NCBI GenBank assembly: GCA_013696665.1
Contig: JACCYC010000371.1
Coordinates: forward strand, 1 to 7,939
Length of the DNA: 7,939 nt
From: Burkholderiaceae bacterium
GTDB lineage: Bacteria; Pseudomonadota; Gammaproteobacteria; Burkholderiales; Burkholderiaceae_F
Direction of reading: 5' to 3'
The notes below the pieces were generated by a model, which ran no database searches, had not been told where the DNA came from, and saw only the letters and a program-made list of their open reading frames with translations. Both the position numbers and the translations under genes were made by a program. Shown here in pieces: positions 1 to 7,013 of the stretch. Each line of letters opens with the position of its first letter. Positions within the stretch are counted from its first letter, which is position 1.

Positions 1-84
1 GCGCTGCTGGCGGTGATCGTGGATTTCGCTGTGGGTGCTATTTCGTACTTCGTAGTTCCGCGTGGTGTAAACCCGTTGCGGTAA
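1..84 (+). CDS. ABC transporter permease, C-terminal end (partial)
   Basis: Only the last 27 codons and the TAA stop are in the window; the start lies upstream. The visible tail is a hydrophobic segment beginning ALLAVIVDFAVG and ending in a short polar tail with PRGV. This pattern (AllA, an Asp, then a PRG tail) is typical of the end of the membrane permease of osmoprotectant importers of the OpuB/OsmY/Yeh type. The assignment rests mainly on the next gene, 44 nt downstream, which encodes a binding protein of the same transporter class. The protein would be an inner-membrane subunit passing substrate delivered by that binding protein. With so few residues the family call is moderate, but the reading frame and stop are clear. 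Confidence 0.7.
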   Translation, partial: ALLAVIVDFAVGAISYFVVPRGVNPLR

Positions 85-128
85 CAGGCGTTGCTGTTGC
101 ACACGGTTGAATAATCAAGGAGACACAA

Positions 129-1019
129 ATGAAGATGACTCGGGCACTTTCGATTTTGACGACTGGCTTACTGCTGAGCATGACTTCTGCGGCGACAATG
201 GCGCAGAACATCGTCGTCGGCGGCAAGAATTTCACGGAGCAGCAGATCATGGCGGCGATGACCGCCCAGTTGCTCAAGGCCAAGGGCTACACAGTGGATG
301 TGAAGGCGGGTATGGGGAGCGCGGTCCTGCGTCAAGCACAGGAGAGCGGTCAGATCGACGTCTACTGGGAATACACCGGAACGTCGCTGATCACCTATAA
401 CAAGTTCACCGAAAAACTGTCGCCGGCGGATAACTACAAGAAGGTAAAAGAACTCGACGCTGCCAAGGGCCTAGTGTGGCTCAACCCGTCGAAAGCCAAC
501 AACACGTATTCGCTGGCGATGAATGCGGATGACGCCAAGAAACACGGCATCGTCACCATCAGCGACCTCGCCAACAAGGTCAAGGGCGGCACCAAGCTCA
601 ACCTGGCCAGCAACGCAGAGTTCTACGCACGGCCCGATGGTTTGAAGCCGCTCGAGACAATGTACGGCTTCGAATTCGCGCGCGACAACGTCAAGCGCAT
701 GGACACCGGTCTCGTCTACCAGGCGCTGAAAGAAAAACAGGTCGACGTCGGTCTGGTGTTCGCCACCGATGGCCGCGTACCCGCGTTCAACTTCGTCGTG
801 CTGAAGGACGACAAGGGCTATTTCCCTGCCTATGCGATGACACCGGTGGTCAGGAAGCAGGTTCTGGATGCCAATCCAAAACTGGGCGACATTCTGAATT
901 CGCTTTCGGCCAAGCTCGACGACGCCACGATGTCCAAGCTGAACGCGAGCGTCGATGTCGAAAAGAAAACGGTCGAAGAAGTCGCACAAGGCTTCCTGAA
1001 GAAGGAAGGGTTGATCTGA
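129..1019 (+). CDS. Osmoprotectant/betaine-type ABC transporter substrate-binding protein
   Basis: A 296-residue periplasmic binding protein of the OpuAC/OpuBC/OsmX-like family, which captures glycine betaine, choline, carnitine or related quaternary amines. The N-terminus is a clear Sec signal peptide: Lys/Arg near the start, a hydrophobic core at about 7-20, and likely cleavage after TMA at residue 25. The mature protein starts with VVGGKNFTEQ, a hallmark of the family, followed by GSAVLRQAQESGQID and the WEYTGTS motif at 80-86 (preceded by Tyr79). A second lobe segment, ASNAEFYAR, is at 160-168. Length is normal. The ATG at 129 has a strong AAGGAGA ribosome-binding site at 117-123, 5 nt away. 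It lies 44 nt after a permease gene and 14 nt before a catabolic gene, so it probably feeds that pathway. The exact ligand cannot be read from sequence alone; the tyrosines and tryptophan suggest an aromatic-cage ligand with a cationic head group. Confidence 0.9.
   Translation: MKMTRALSILTTGLLLSMTSAATMAQNIVVGGKNFTEQQIMAAMTAQLLKAKGYTVDVKAGMGSAVLRQAQESGQIDVYWEYTGTSLITYNKFTEKLSPADNYKKVKELDAAKGLVWLNPSKANNTYSLAMNADDAKKHGIVTISDLANKVKGGTKLNLASNAEFYARPDGLKPLETMYGFEFARDNVKRMDTGLVYQALKEKQVDVGLVFATDGRVPAFNFVVLKDDKGYFPAYAMTPVVRKQVLDANPKLGDILNSLSAKLDDATMSKLNASVDVEKKTVEEVAQGFLKKEGLI
1001..1010 (+). promoter_or_regulatory. Possible ribosome-binding site for the nitrilase-family gene
   Basis: The purine-rich run GAAGGAAGGG lies inside the last codons of the binding-protein gene. 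It is the only Shine-Dalgarno-like sequence ahead of the next reading frame, but sits 23 nt before the TTG at 1034, too far for a normal site. It would fit an in-frame CTG at 1016 instead. It also encodes Lys-Lys-Glu-Gly, so the match may be chance. Confidence 0.35.
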
Positions 1020-1033
1020 TCGATTCAGCGACC

Positions 1034-1888
1034 TTGAACGTCGCGGTCGCACAGACTGAATCGATTCTCGGAGAACTCGAACCGAATCTGCGCAAACATC
1101 TGGAGCTAATCGACGCCGCACGCACCAGCGGCGTCGATGTCCTCCTCTTCCCCGAAATGTCGCTCACCGGTCACAGTGCCGGTCCAGACACACTGCGACT
1201 GGCGATCGATCGCAATCACCGTTTCATCGCCGAAATCGCGCGGGCCTCAGGCGAGATGTGCACGGTGTTCGGCCTCATCGAGGAAGGTGCTGGCGCGCAG
1301 TTCTACAACTCGGCCATCGCGGTGCGCCACGGCAAGGTTGCATTCGTGCATCGAAAAATAAACCTGGCCACTTACGGAAAGCTCGAAGACGGCAAGCACT
1401 TCGCGGCCGGCAGCCATATCGAAACGTTCGAGCTCGCGCCCGGATGGCGCGCCAGCGTTCTGGTCTGCGCCGACACGTGGAATCCGGCGCTCGTGCATCT
1501 GGCTGCCTTGCAGGGCGCCACACTTCTCTTGGTGCCGATCAGTTCGGCAATTGAAGCGGTAGCGGCCGAGTTCGACAACCCGCACGGCTGGGATACCAAC
1601 CTTCGTTTCTACGCGCTGACGTATGGAATGCCGGTGATGATGGCCAATCGCGTCGGAGCCGAAGGCGATCTGACGTTCTGGGGCGGCTCTCGCATCCTCG
1701 ATCCGTTCGGCCGCCCGCTCGCCAAGGCTGCAGGCAAAGGCGAAGAGCTGGTGCGCGCGCAGTTAGATTTCGCGAGCGTTCGCCGCGCCCGGTATCTGTT
1801 GCCGACAGTGCGTGACTCGAACCTTCCGCTCGTGCAGCGCGAGCTCGAGCGCTTGATGCAAGCTAGAGCTTTGCCTCGATCGCGATGA
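1034..1888 (+). CDS. Carbon-nitrogen hydrolase (nitrilase superfamily amidase)
   Basis: A cytoplasmic amidase of the nitrilase superfamily, which hydrolyses a non-peptide C-N bond through a Cys-Glu-Lys triad. Numbering from the TTG start, Glu41 is in LLFPEMSLTG, Lys108 in VHRKINL and Cys145 in LVCADTWNP, so the full triad is present. The extra glutamate often seen after the lysine may be Glu118 in YGKLEDG. The 284-residue length is normal for a single-domain member. The domain begins NVAVAQ, as in the family, so the TTG at 1034 is a reasonable start, although no close ribosome-binding site precedes it; an in-frame CTG at 1016 is an alternative. The stop overlaps the next ATG in ATGA, implying translational coupling. 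Substrate is unknown: amide release from a transported compound or an omega-amidase-like step are possible. The Cys active site with CAD rather than CWE argues against a true nitrile-degrading nitrilase. Confidence 0.85.
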   Translation: MNVAVAQTESILGELEPNLRKHLELIDAARTSGVDVLLFPEMSLTGHSAGPDTLRLAIDRNHRFIAEIARASGEMCTVFGLIEEGAGAQFYNSAIAVRHGKVAFVHRKINLATYGKLEDGKHFAAGSHIETFELAPGWRASVLVCADTWNPALVHLAALQGATLLLVPISSAIEAVAAEFDNPHGWDTNLRFYALTYGMPVMMANRVGAEGDLTFWGGSRILDPFGRPLAKAAGKGEELVRAQLDFASVRRARYLLPTVRDSNLPLVQRELERLMQARALPRSR

Positions 1889-3261
1889 TGGGCGCTATCG
1901 CCGCGCATAGGCCACCCGCGTCGTTTGCCGACGTTACTGCGTTCGCGCGCGGCATGGCATTCGCCGATTTGCCCACTGATGTCGTGTTGCAGGCGCAACG
2001 GTGTCTGCTCGATCTGATTGGCGTCGCCGCAGCCGGTTCGCGTACGCCCGCCGCGGCCATTGTCAACGCGTATGCATCGACTCAACTCGGCGGCGGTGAT
2101 CGCTCCGCGCGCATCCTGTTCGACGGTCGCCGCGCAGGGCTCGCGGGTGCCGCGTTCGCAGGGGCGACCACGATCGACGCCTTCGATGCGCACGATGGCC
2201 ACGTCTTCACGAAGGGTCATGCGGGAGTCGCCGTACTGCCGGCGCTGCTGGCGTATCTCGACGGCGGCGTCGGCCCGCGAATCGGCGGGCGCGAGTTCCT
2301 GACATGCATCGTCATTGGCTACGAGATCGCGACGCGCGCCGGCATCGCACTGCATGCGACAGTCGCTGACTATCACTGCTCGGGCGCTTGGAATGCGCTG
2401 GCGTGCGCGGCGCTCGGCGGACGCTGCCTCGAATTCGACGATCTGCGCATGCGGCACGCACTCGGAATCGCCGAGTACTTCGGACCGCGCGGCCAAATCC
2501 TGCGCGTCTGCGCCACTCCGACCATGCTCAAAGACGGCTCCGGGTGGGGCGCGCAGGTCGGCGTCAGCGCTGCGCTGCTTGCCAGCGACGGTTTCACCGG
2601 CGCGCCCGCACTCACAGTAGAAGGCGAAGACGCTCGCGCATTCTGGAGCGATCTCGGCACGCGCTGGCGGATTCGCGAGCAGTACTTCAAGGCCTACCCG
2701 GTATGCCGCTGGGCGCAGCCGGCGACCGAAGCCGCGCTTTCGTTGAAGCGTACGCATGGCTTTGGCGAGGCCGACATCGTCGCCATCAGCATCGAAAGTT
2801 TTCGTGAGGCGATCGACCTGGGCTCGCAGTGCGCGGCGCCGATGACGACCGACGAAGCACAGTACAGCCTCCCTTACGCGGTGGCAGCGGCGTTGGTGTA
2901 CGGACGGATCGGTGCCGCCGAGGTTGATAGCACGGCGCTGCGCGATCCGCGGATCACGCGCCTGCTCGAAACGACGACGCTCGCCAACGACGCCGAGTTT
3001 TCGCGCCGTTTCCCGGCCGAGCGCTGGGCCCGCGTGCGCATCACGCTGCACGACGGGCGCATTTTAGTCTCGGAACCTACGCGTGCGCGAGGCAATCCGG
3101 AGAATCCGCTCGCTGATGACGAGCTGCACACCAAGTATCGCGAGCTGACGGAACCGGTGCTGGGAAAGCAGCGATCGGTGCGTATCGAAGCGCTGGTCGA
3201 CTCTCTGCCCGGCGACCGTGCGATGCTGTCTGAATTGACCGACGAGTTGTTGAGTCCTTGA
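1885..3261 (+). CDS. MmgE/PrpD family protein
   Basis: A 458-residue member of the MmgE/PrpD family, which includes 2-methylcitrate dehydratase (PrpD), cis-aconitate decarboxylase and many uncharacterised relatives. Family features visible are the helical N-terminal part with QRCLLDLIGVAAAGS at about 33-47, the active-site loop DAHDGHVFTKGHAGV at 101-115, Lys216 in TMLKDGSGWGAQVG, and the KAYPVCRWAQP segment at 269-279. The family usually has a His about nine residues after that lysine; here the position is Gln278. The loop between Asp101 and His112 also appears one residue longer than in cis-aconitate decarboxylase. So it is probably not a standard methylcitrate dehydratase, and no propionate-pathway genes (prpB, prpC) are nearby. 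Start is the first ATG of ATGATG, overlapping the previous stop by 4 nt. Its role in the cassette, perhaps a dehydratase, lyase or isomerase step, is inferred only. Confidence 0.85.
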   Translation: MMGAIAAHRPPASFADVTAFARGMAFADLPTDVVLQAQRCLLDLIGVAAAGSRTPAAAIVNAYASTQLGGGDRSARILFDGRRAGLAGAAFAGATTIDAFDAHDGHVFTKGHAGVAVLPALLAYLDGGVGPRIGGREFLTCIVIGYEIATRAGIALHATVADYHCSGAWNALACAALGGRCLEFDDLRMRHALGIAEYFGPRGQILRVCATPTMLKDGSGWGAQVGVSAALLASDGFTGAPALTVEGEDARAFWSDLGTRWRIREQYFKAYPVCRWAQPATEAALSLKRTHGFGEADIVAISIESFREAIDLGSQCAAPMTTDEAQYSLPYAVAAALVYGRIGAAEVDSTALRDPRITRLLETTTLANDAEFSRRFPAERWARVRITLHDGRILVSEPTRARGNPENPLADDELHTKYRELTEPVLGKQRSVRIEALVDSLPGDRAMLSELTDELLSP

Positions 3262-3273
3262 GTAGACGTGTTG

Positions 3274-4464
3274 ATGCGTGATTTCCTTCTTGACGATCAA
3301 GATCGCGCCTTCCGCACTGAAGTGCGCGCTCTTATGCGGCGCGAGCTTCTGCCACGCGCCGCGGCGATTGAAGATCACGACGACTGGAACGCGATCAAAG
3401 CAGTCGTCCGCGCGCTCGGCGAGGCCGGTTATTTGAAGCTGATGTTCGCGGATCTGTACCGCGGCTCGCTAGCGAACCCGGGTCTCACTCACGCCACTGT
3501 CCTTTCGGAGGAAGCCGCGTACGTCAACTACGCGTTCGAGACGACGATCGCAACGGCCCTGAGTTGCGCCTATCCGTTGCACCGCCACGCGACAGCGCCG
3601 ATCCGCGAGCGTTATCTGCCAAGCATCGTCGACGGAAAAATGGTCGGTGCGATCTGCGTCACCGAGCCGGACGCGGGCTCGGACACATCGAGGATGCAGA
3701 CGAAGATCGAGTTCGACGCCGTGCGCCGCGAGTACGTGATCAGCGGTGTCAAACGCTACATCTCGAATGCCGGTGTGGCCGATGTCTATATCGTCTACGG
3801 TGTCACCGATTCGGCCGCGCGTCCCGGCAAGGGCGTTTCCGCCGTGGTCGTGCCGAGCGGCACGCGCGGCCTGTCATTCCCGCGCCGCTACACGTTCATG
3901 GGCCGCCGCGGCTGCGTCGTCGGCGAGGTGGCGTTCGAGAATTGCCGTGTGCCGGCCGATCACCTGCTCGGTGACGCTAATGGCGGCGGCCGGATCATGC
4001 TCGGCATGTTCAACTTCGAGCGCATCATTCTCGGCGGCTCCGGTCTCGGCGTAGCGCGCAGCGCGTTTGACATCGCGCAGACACATGCACAGACGCGCGA
4101 GGCGTTCGGCGAAAAACTCGGCTGCAAGCAGCTGATCTGGAGTCAGATCGCCGACATGAGCTGCCAGCTCGACGCCACCGAGCTGCTGACGTACCGCGCC
4201 GCCAAGCTGTACGACGCGGGCGTCAGCGGCAAGGACCTGATGAAGCCGGCCGCGATGGCAAAGCTCGTTGCGACGGAGACCGCGACCTTTTGCGCCGACC
4301 GCACCGTACAAATCCTGGGCGGTGACGGCATCACCAAGGAATTCGGACGCGCCGAGCAGATCTACCGTGATGCGCGTGCACTGCCGATTGTCGGCGGCAC
4401 TTCGGAAATCGCGAGGTATCTGATCGCCGTCGCCGATCTTCCGTCGATCAAGCCCAATCTGTAA
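3274..4464 (+). CDS. Acyl-CoA dehydrogenase, isovaleryl-CoA dehydrogenase-like active site
   Basis: A 396-residue FAD enzyme that introduces an alpha,beta double bond into an acyl-CoA, passing electrons to electron-transfer flavoprotein. It has the usual three parts: helical N-terminal domain from FLLDDQDRAFRTEV, middle beta domain with signature ICVTEPDAGSD (around 127-137) and KRYISNAGVAD, and C-terminal helices with REAFGEKLG (from 275), GGDG (349-352) and RDARALPIVGGTSEI ending at 379. The short-chain catalytic Glu of the EGTS motif is replaced by Gly374. Glu249 in FNFERIILGG matches the position of the catalytic base in isovaleryl-CoA dehydrogenase, so activity is likely kept, possibly on branched or unusual acyl chains. 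GTG (3268) and TTG (3271) lie just before the chosen ATG at 3274, which gives the usual family N-terminus; the true start could be two codons earlier. It lies 12 nt after the MmgE/PrpD stop and overlaps the next gene by 1 nt. Confidence 0.93.
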   Translation: MRDFLLDDQDRAFRTEVRALMRRELLPRAAAIEDHDDWNAIKAVVRALGEAGYLKLMFADLYRGSLANPGLTHATVLSEEAAYVNYAFETTIATALSCAYPLHRHATAPIRERYLPSIVDGKMVGAICVTEPDAGSDTSRMQTKIEFDAVRREYVISGVKRYISNAGVADVYIVYGVTDSAARPGKGVSAVVVPSGTRGLSFPRRYTFMGRRGCVVGEVAFENCRVPADHLLGDANGGGRIMLGMFNFERIILGGSGLGVARSAFDIAQTHAQTREAFGEKLGCKQLIWSQIADMSCQLDATELLTYRAAKLYDAGVSGKDLMKPAAMAKLVATETATFCADRTVQILGGDGITKEFGRAEQIYRDARALPIVGGTSEIARYLIAVADLPSIKPNL

Positions 4465-6026
4465 TGGACATCGCCACTATCTTCTTGCAGTCGGTCGAGC
4501 GTTACCCAAATCACACGGCGCTGATTTTCGAGGACCAGCGATGGACCTATCGCGCATGGTACGAGCGCGTTTGCCGCTTCGCACAGGCGCTGGCTGATCT
4601 CGGCGTGCGCCCAAGCGACCGGGTCGCGTTCTATGTGACGACCTCTGAGAACTCGGTCACTACTTATTTCGCGACACAGATGCTGGGCGCGGTGGCCGTG
4701 CCGCTGAACTTTAGGCTGGCAGCCGGCGAAGTCGCCTACACGCTCTCGGATTCGGGCGCCCGCATTCTCGTCTATGGCCGGTCGGTAACCGAGAACGTGC
4801 TGAAAGTTCAGCAGAGCTTGAAGAGCGTGCACGACTACATCTCGTGCGCGTATGACGCGGCCAACGTGCCACCCGACCATCATCACTTCGACACGCTGGT
4901 CGAGCAAGCGGTCGACATTCATCCACCGCGCCCGGTGCCTTCGGGCGATCATCTGTCGGCGCTCGTCTACACGTCGGGCACTACGGGCCGGCCAAAGGGC
5001 GTGATGCACAGTCACGACAACGACATCGCGATCGCAATGAACTGCGTGATGGAGTACGGATTGCAGCCGACCGATGTCGCGTTGCATATCGCACCGCTGT
5101 ATCACGTTGGCGGCATGCAGGCATTTTTCATTCCGCATCTGATGGTCGGCGGCACCAACGTCGTCGAGGGCAAATACGAGGCGCTGAAAACGCTGGAGAC
5201 GATTCAAGCGCACAAGGTGACGACGCTGTTCGCGGTACCGACGCAGATGCAGGAGATGCTGTTTCATCCGCGCTTCAAGGAGTTCGATGTATCGAGCCTG
5301 CGGATGATCACGACCGGCGGCGCAGCAATCGCCGCCACGACGATGCAGAACGTGATCAACCAGTTTTGTCCCAACATCTTCAATGGCTACGGCATGACCG
5401 AGGCGAGCCTGACGTTGCTGTTGCGCCCGCAGGACGCGCTGAAGCACTTGGGCTCGGTCGGCAAGCCGACGCTGATCAGCCAATGCCGCATCGTCCGCAA
5501 TGAACCCGAGCGCGACATTACGCCGGAACAGACCGTTGAGCAGGGCGAAATAGGCCAGCTGATCGTGCGTGGGCCGCAAGCGATGCAGGGCTACTGGAAC
5601 AACCCAAGCGAAACCGCCAACAAGCTAAAGCGCGGCTGGGTCTACACCGGCGATCTGATGAGTCAGGATGAAGACGGCTTCTATCACTTTCACGGCCGGT
5701 CAGACGACATGATCATCTCGGGCGGCGAAAACATCTACCCGCGCGAAGTGGAAGAGATTTTGTATCGCTGTCCGGGAGTGCGTGAAGCGGCAGTAATCGG
5801 ATTGCCCGATCCAAAATGGGGCGCGATTGTTACGGCCTTCGTCGTCGCGAACAATTCGACGCTGACAGCCAAGAGTCTCGATGCCTTTTGCAAGACAAGC
5901 CGCGATCTGGCGTCCTTCAAGCGGCCGCGGCGCATTGTGTTTGTCGACGAGTTGCCGATCAATCCGAGCGGTAAAGTCTTGAAGCGCGAGCTGCTCGCGC
6001 GCTACGCGCAGGAGGCGGTCGTATGA
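4464..6026 (+). CDS. AMP-forming acyl-CoA synthetase (AMP-binding ligase)
   Basis: A 520-residue member of the ANL adenylate-forming superfamily. It activates a carboxylic acid with ATP to an acyl-AMP and then transfers it to CoA. All core motifs are intact: the phosphate loop YTSGTTGRPKG at 169-179, YGMTE at 309-313, YTGDL at 394-398 with the ribose-binding Asp397, the hinge GRSDDMIISGGENIYP starting at 411, and the catalytic lysine Lys504 in NPSGKVLKREL near the C-terminus. Length is normal and there is no signal peptide, so it is a cytoplasmic enzyme. The start ATG shares one base with the stop of the dehydrogenase gene (TAATG), and its stop is inside the ATGA of the next gene, indicating coupled translation. 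It probably supplies the substrate of the dehydrogenase beside it. The side chain it accepts (fatty, aromatic or betaine-like, as in CaiC) cannot be decided from these motifs. Confidence 0.93.
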   Translation: MDIATIFLQSVERYPNHTALIFEDQRWTYRAWYERVCRFAQALADLGVRPSDRVAFYVTTSENSVTTYFATQMLGAVAVPLNFRLAAGEVAYTLSDSGARILVYGRSVTENVLKVQQSLKSVHDYISCAYDAANVPPDHHHFDTLVEQAVDIHPPRPVPSGDHLSALVYTSGTTGRPKGVMHSHDNDIAIAMNCVMEYGLQPTDVALHIAPLYHVGGMQAFFIPHLMVGGTNVVEGKYEALKTLETIQAHKVTTLFAVPTQMQEMLFHPRFKEFDVSSLRMITTGGAAIAATTMQNVINQFCPNIFNGYGMTEASLTLLLRPQDALKHLGSVGKPTLISQCRIVRNEPERDITPEQTVEQGEIGQLIVRGPQAMQGYWNNPSETANKLKRGWVYTGDLMSQDEDGFYHFHGRSDDMIISGGENIYPREVEEILYRCPGVREAAVIGLPDPKWGAIVTAFVVANNSTLTAKSLDAFCKTSRDLASFKRPRRIVFVDELPINPSGKVLKRELLARYAQEAVV

Positions 6027-6823
6027 GCGCCGCAGTTGTCTTCGAGCGGGACGGCGCGATCGTCACCCTGACACTGAACAAACCGCAAGCGCGCAACCCG
6101 ACCACCGATCCCGAGATCCTGCAAGGATTGAATGATGCTTTTGCCCGGATCGCAGCCGACAGCGGCGTCAGCTGCGTCATCCTGACCGGCGCTGGCAAAG
6201 CGTTTTCGGCCGGTGGCAATCTGAAGCACATGCGCGACCGCGAGGGCGGCTTCGGCGGCAACGCGGCGGACGTCTCCGACAAATATCGGCAAGGCATACA
6301 GCGCACGACGTTGGCGCTCTACAACCTCGAAGTTCCCACGATCGCCGCGGTCAATGGGCCGGCCTACGGTGCTGGCTGCGACATGACGTGCGCCTGTGAC
6401 ATTCGCGTGGCCGCCGAAGAAGCGGTGTTCGCCGAAAACTTCGTCAAGATCGGACTCATCTCCGGCGACGGTGGCGCGTGGTTGCTGCCGCGCGCCGTCG
6501 GACTGTCGCGCGCTTGCGAAATGACGTTCACAGGTGAGCCAATCGATGCGGCGACCGCGCTGGCTTGCGGGCTCGTATCGCGCGTCGTGCCAGGCGATGC
6601 ACTGATGGACACGGCTCGGGAGTTGGCAGCACGCATCGCATCAAACCCGCCGCGCCAGCTGCGCATGGCGAAACGGCTATTGCGCGAGGGGCAGGTTACG
6701 CGCCTCGACTCACTGCTCGAGCTCGCCGCTGCGTTGCAGGGCGCGTGTCATCACACGCGCGATCACGAGGAAGCCGTGCGTGCCTTCTTCGATAGGCGGC
6801 CGCCGAAATTTACCGGTGAATGA
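6023..6823 (+). CDS. Enoyl-CoA hydratase/isomerase (crotonase) family protein
   Basis: A 266-residue crotonase-fold protein. The oxyanion-hole segments that bind the thioester are present: KAFSAGGNLKHM (Phe61 to Gly65) and NGPAYGAGCDM (Gly112 to Asp120). The two glutamates that activate water in mitochondrial enoyl-CoA hydratase (Glu144 and Glu164 in rat) align here with Asp120 and Phe140, the latter in FAENFVKIGL. An acidic Asp149 in ISGDGGAWLLPRAVG is close to where PaaG-type isomerases carry their aspartate. So it is likely a crotonase with another reaction, such as double-bond isomerisation, lyase or hydrolase chemistry, or a hydratase using a different residue. The start is well supported by AGGAGG at 6010-6015, 7 nt before the ATG, and it overlaps the ligase stop in ATGA. 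Its position after ligase and dehydrogenase suggests it acts on their unsaturated acyl-CoA product. Confidence 0.88.
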   Translation: MSAAVVFERDGAIVTLTLNKPQARNPTTDPEILQGLNDAFARIAADSGVSCVILTGAGKAFSAGGNLKHMRDREGGFGGNAADVSDKYRQGIQRTTLALYNLEVPTIAAVNGPAYGAGCDMTCACDIRVAAEEAVFAENFVKIGLISGDGGAWLLPRAVGLSRACEMTFTGEPIDAATALACGLVSRVVPGDALMDTARELAARIASNPPRQLRMAKRLLREGQVTRLDSLLELAAALQGACHHTRDHEEAVRAFFDRRPPKFTGE

Positions 6824-6829
6824 GATTGA

Positions 6830-6988
6830 ATGGACCTGCTTATTGCGCTCGCGGTGTTCTGTCTGGTAACTCTTTTCACACCAGGACCCAACAACTTGAT
6901 GCTCGATGCCGCCCAGGGGAACAGGCGTCGCCTGAACGCCATTGTGCGTCGCATTTGTAGCCGTGATGCTTTGCCCCTTTTACGATGA
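6830..6988 (+). pseudogene. LysE-family exporter remnant with internal deletion
   Basis: A 52-codon frame opens 6 nt after the crotonase stop. Its first 25 residues are an intact LysE-family (RhtB-like amino-acid exporter) N-terminus: a hydrophobic first helix followed by TPGPNNLML, the family signature. Full-length members are about 200 residues with five or six membrane helices, but here the hydrophobic pattern stops abruptly and a basic, non-membrane tail (about 27 residues) leads to TGA at 6986. Part of this tail (RRLNAI) resembles the start of the last LysE helix, and a +1 frame from 6945 gives CVAFVAVML and ends at TAA 6996, like a LysE C-terminus. This fits loss of roughly 150 internal codons plus a frameshift. 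The N-terminal identity is clear; the C-terminal part is inference. A functional 52-residue peptide is unlikely. Confidence 0.75.
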
Positions 6989-7013
6989 TCGCGATTAACT
7001 TATAGGACACGTC

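Noticed and set aside
1609..3051. A 480-codon open frame on the minus strand
   Set aside because: It lies opposite the nitrilase and MmgE/PrpD genes, which have full family motifs. The antisense translation is Arg/Ala-rich with no recognisable motif, as expected for the shadow of GC-rich codons.
4362..5579. A 405-codon open frame on the minus strand
   Set aside because: It is antisense to the CoA ligase with intact adenylation motifs. The translation is rich in Arg, His and Val with no domain, so it is a GC-driven shadow frame.
4464..6823. DMSP demethylation genes (dmdB, dmdC, dmdD)
   Set aside because: Ligase, dehydrogenase and crotonase match in type, but the dehydrogenase here is 396 residues whereas DmdC is much longer, and no DmdA-like gene is visible.
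6954..7006. Possible promoter ahead of the FAD oxidoreductase (TTGTAG with TACGAT, or TTGCCC with TTATAG)
   Set aside because: Spacings are about 20 and 23 nt, outside the usual 16-18, and the second -10 candidate overlaps the ribosome-binding site. The elements are not convincing.
6824..7013. Terminator between the crotonase and oxidoreductase genes
   Set aside because: No GC-rich hairpin followed by a T run was found. The CCCCTTTT at about 6974-6981 has no matching stem.
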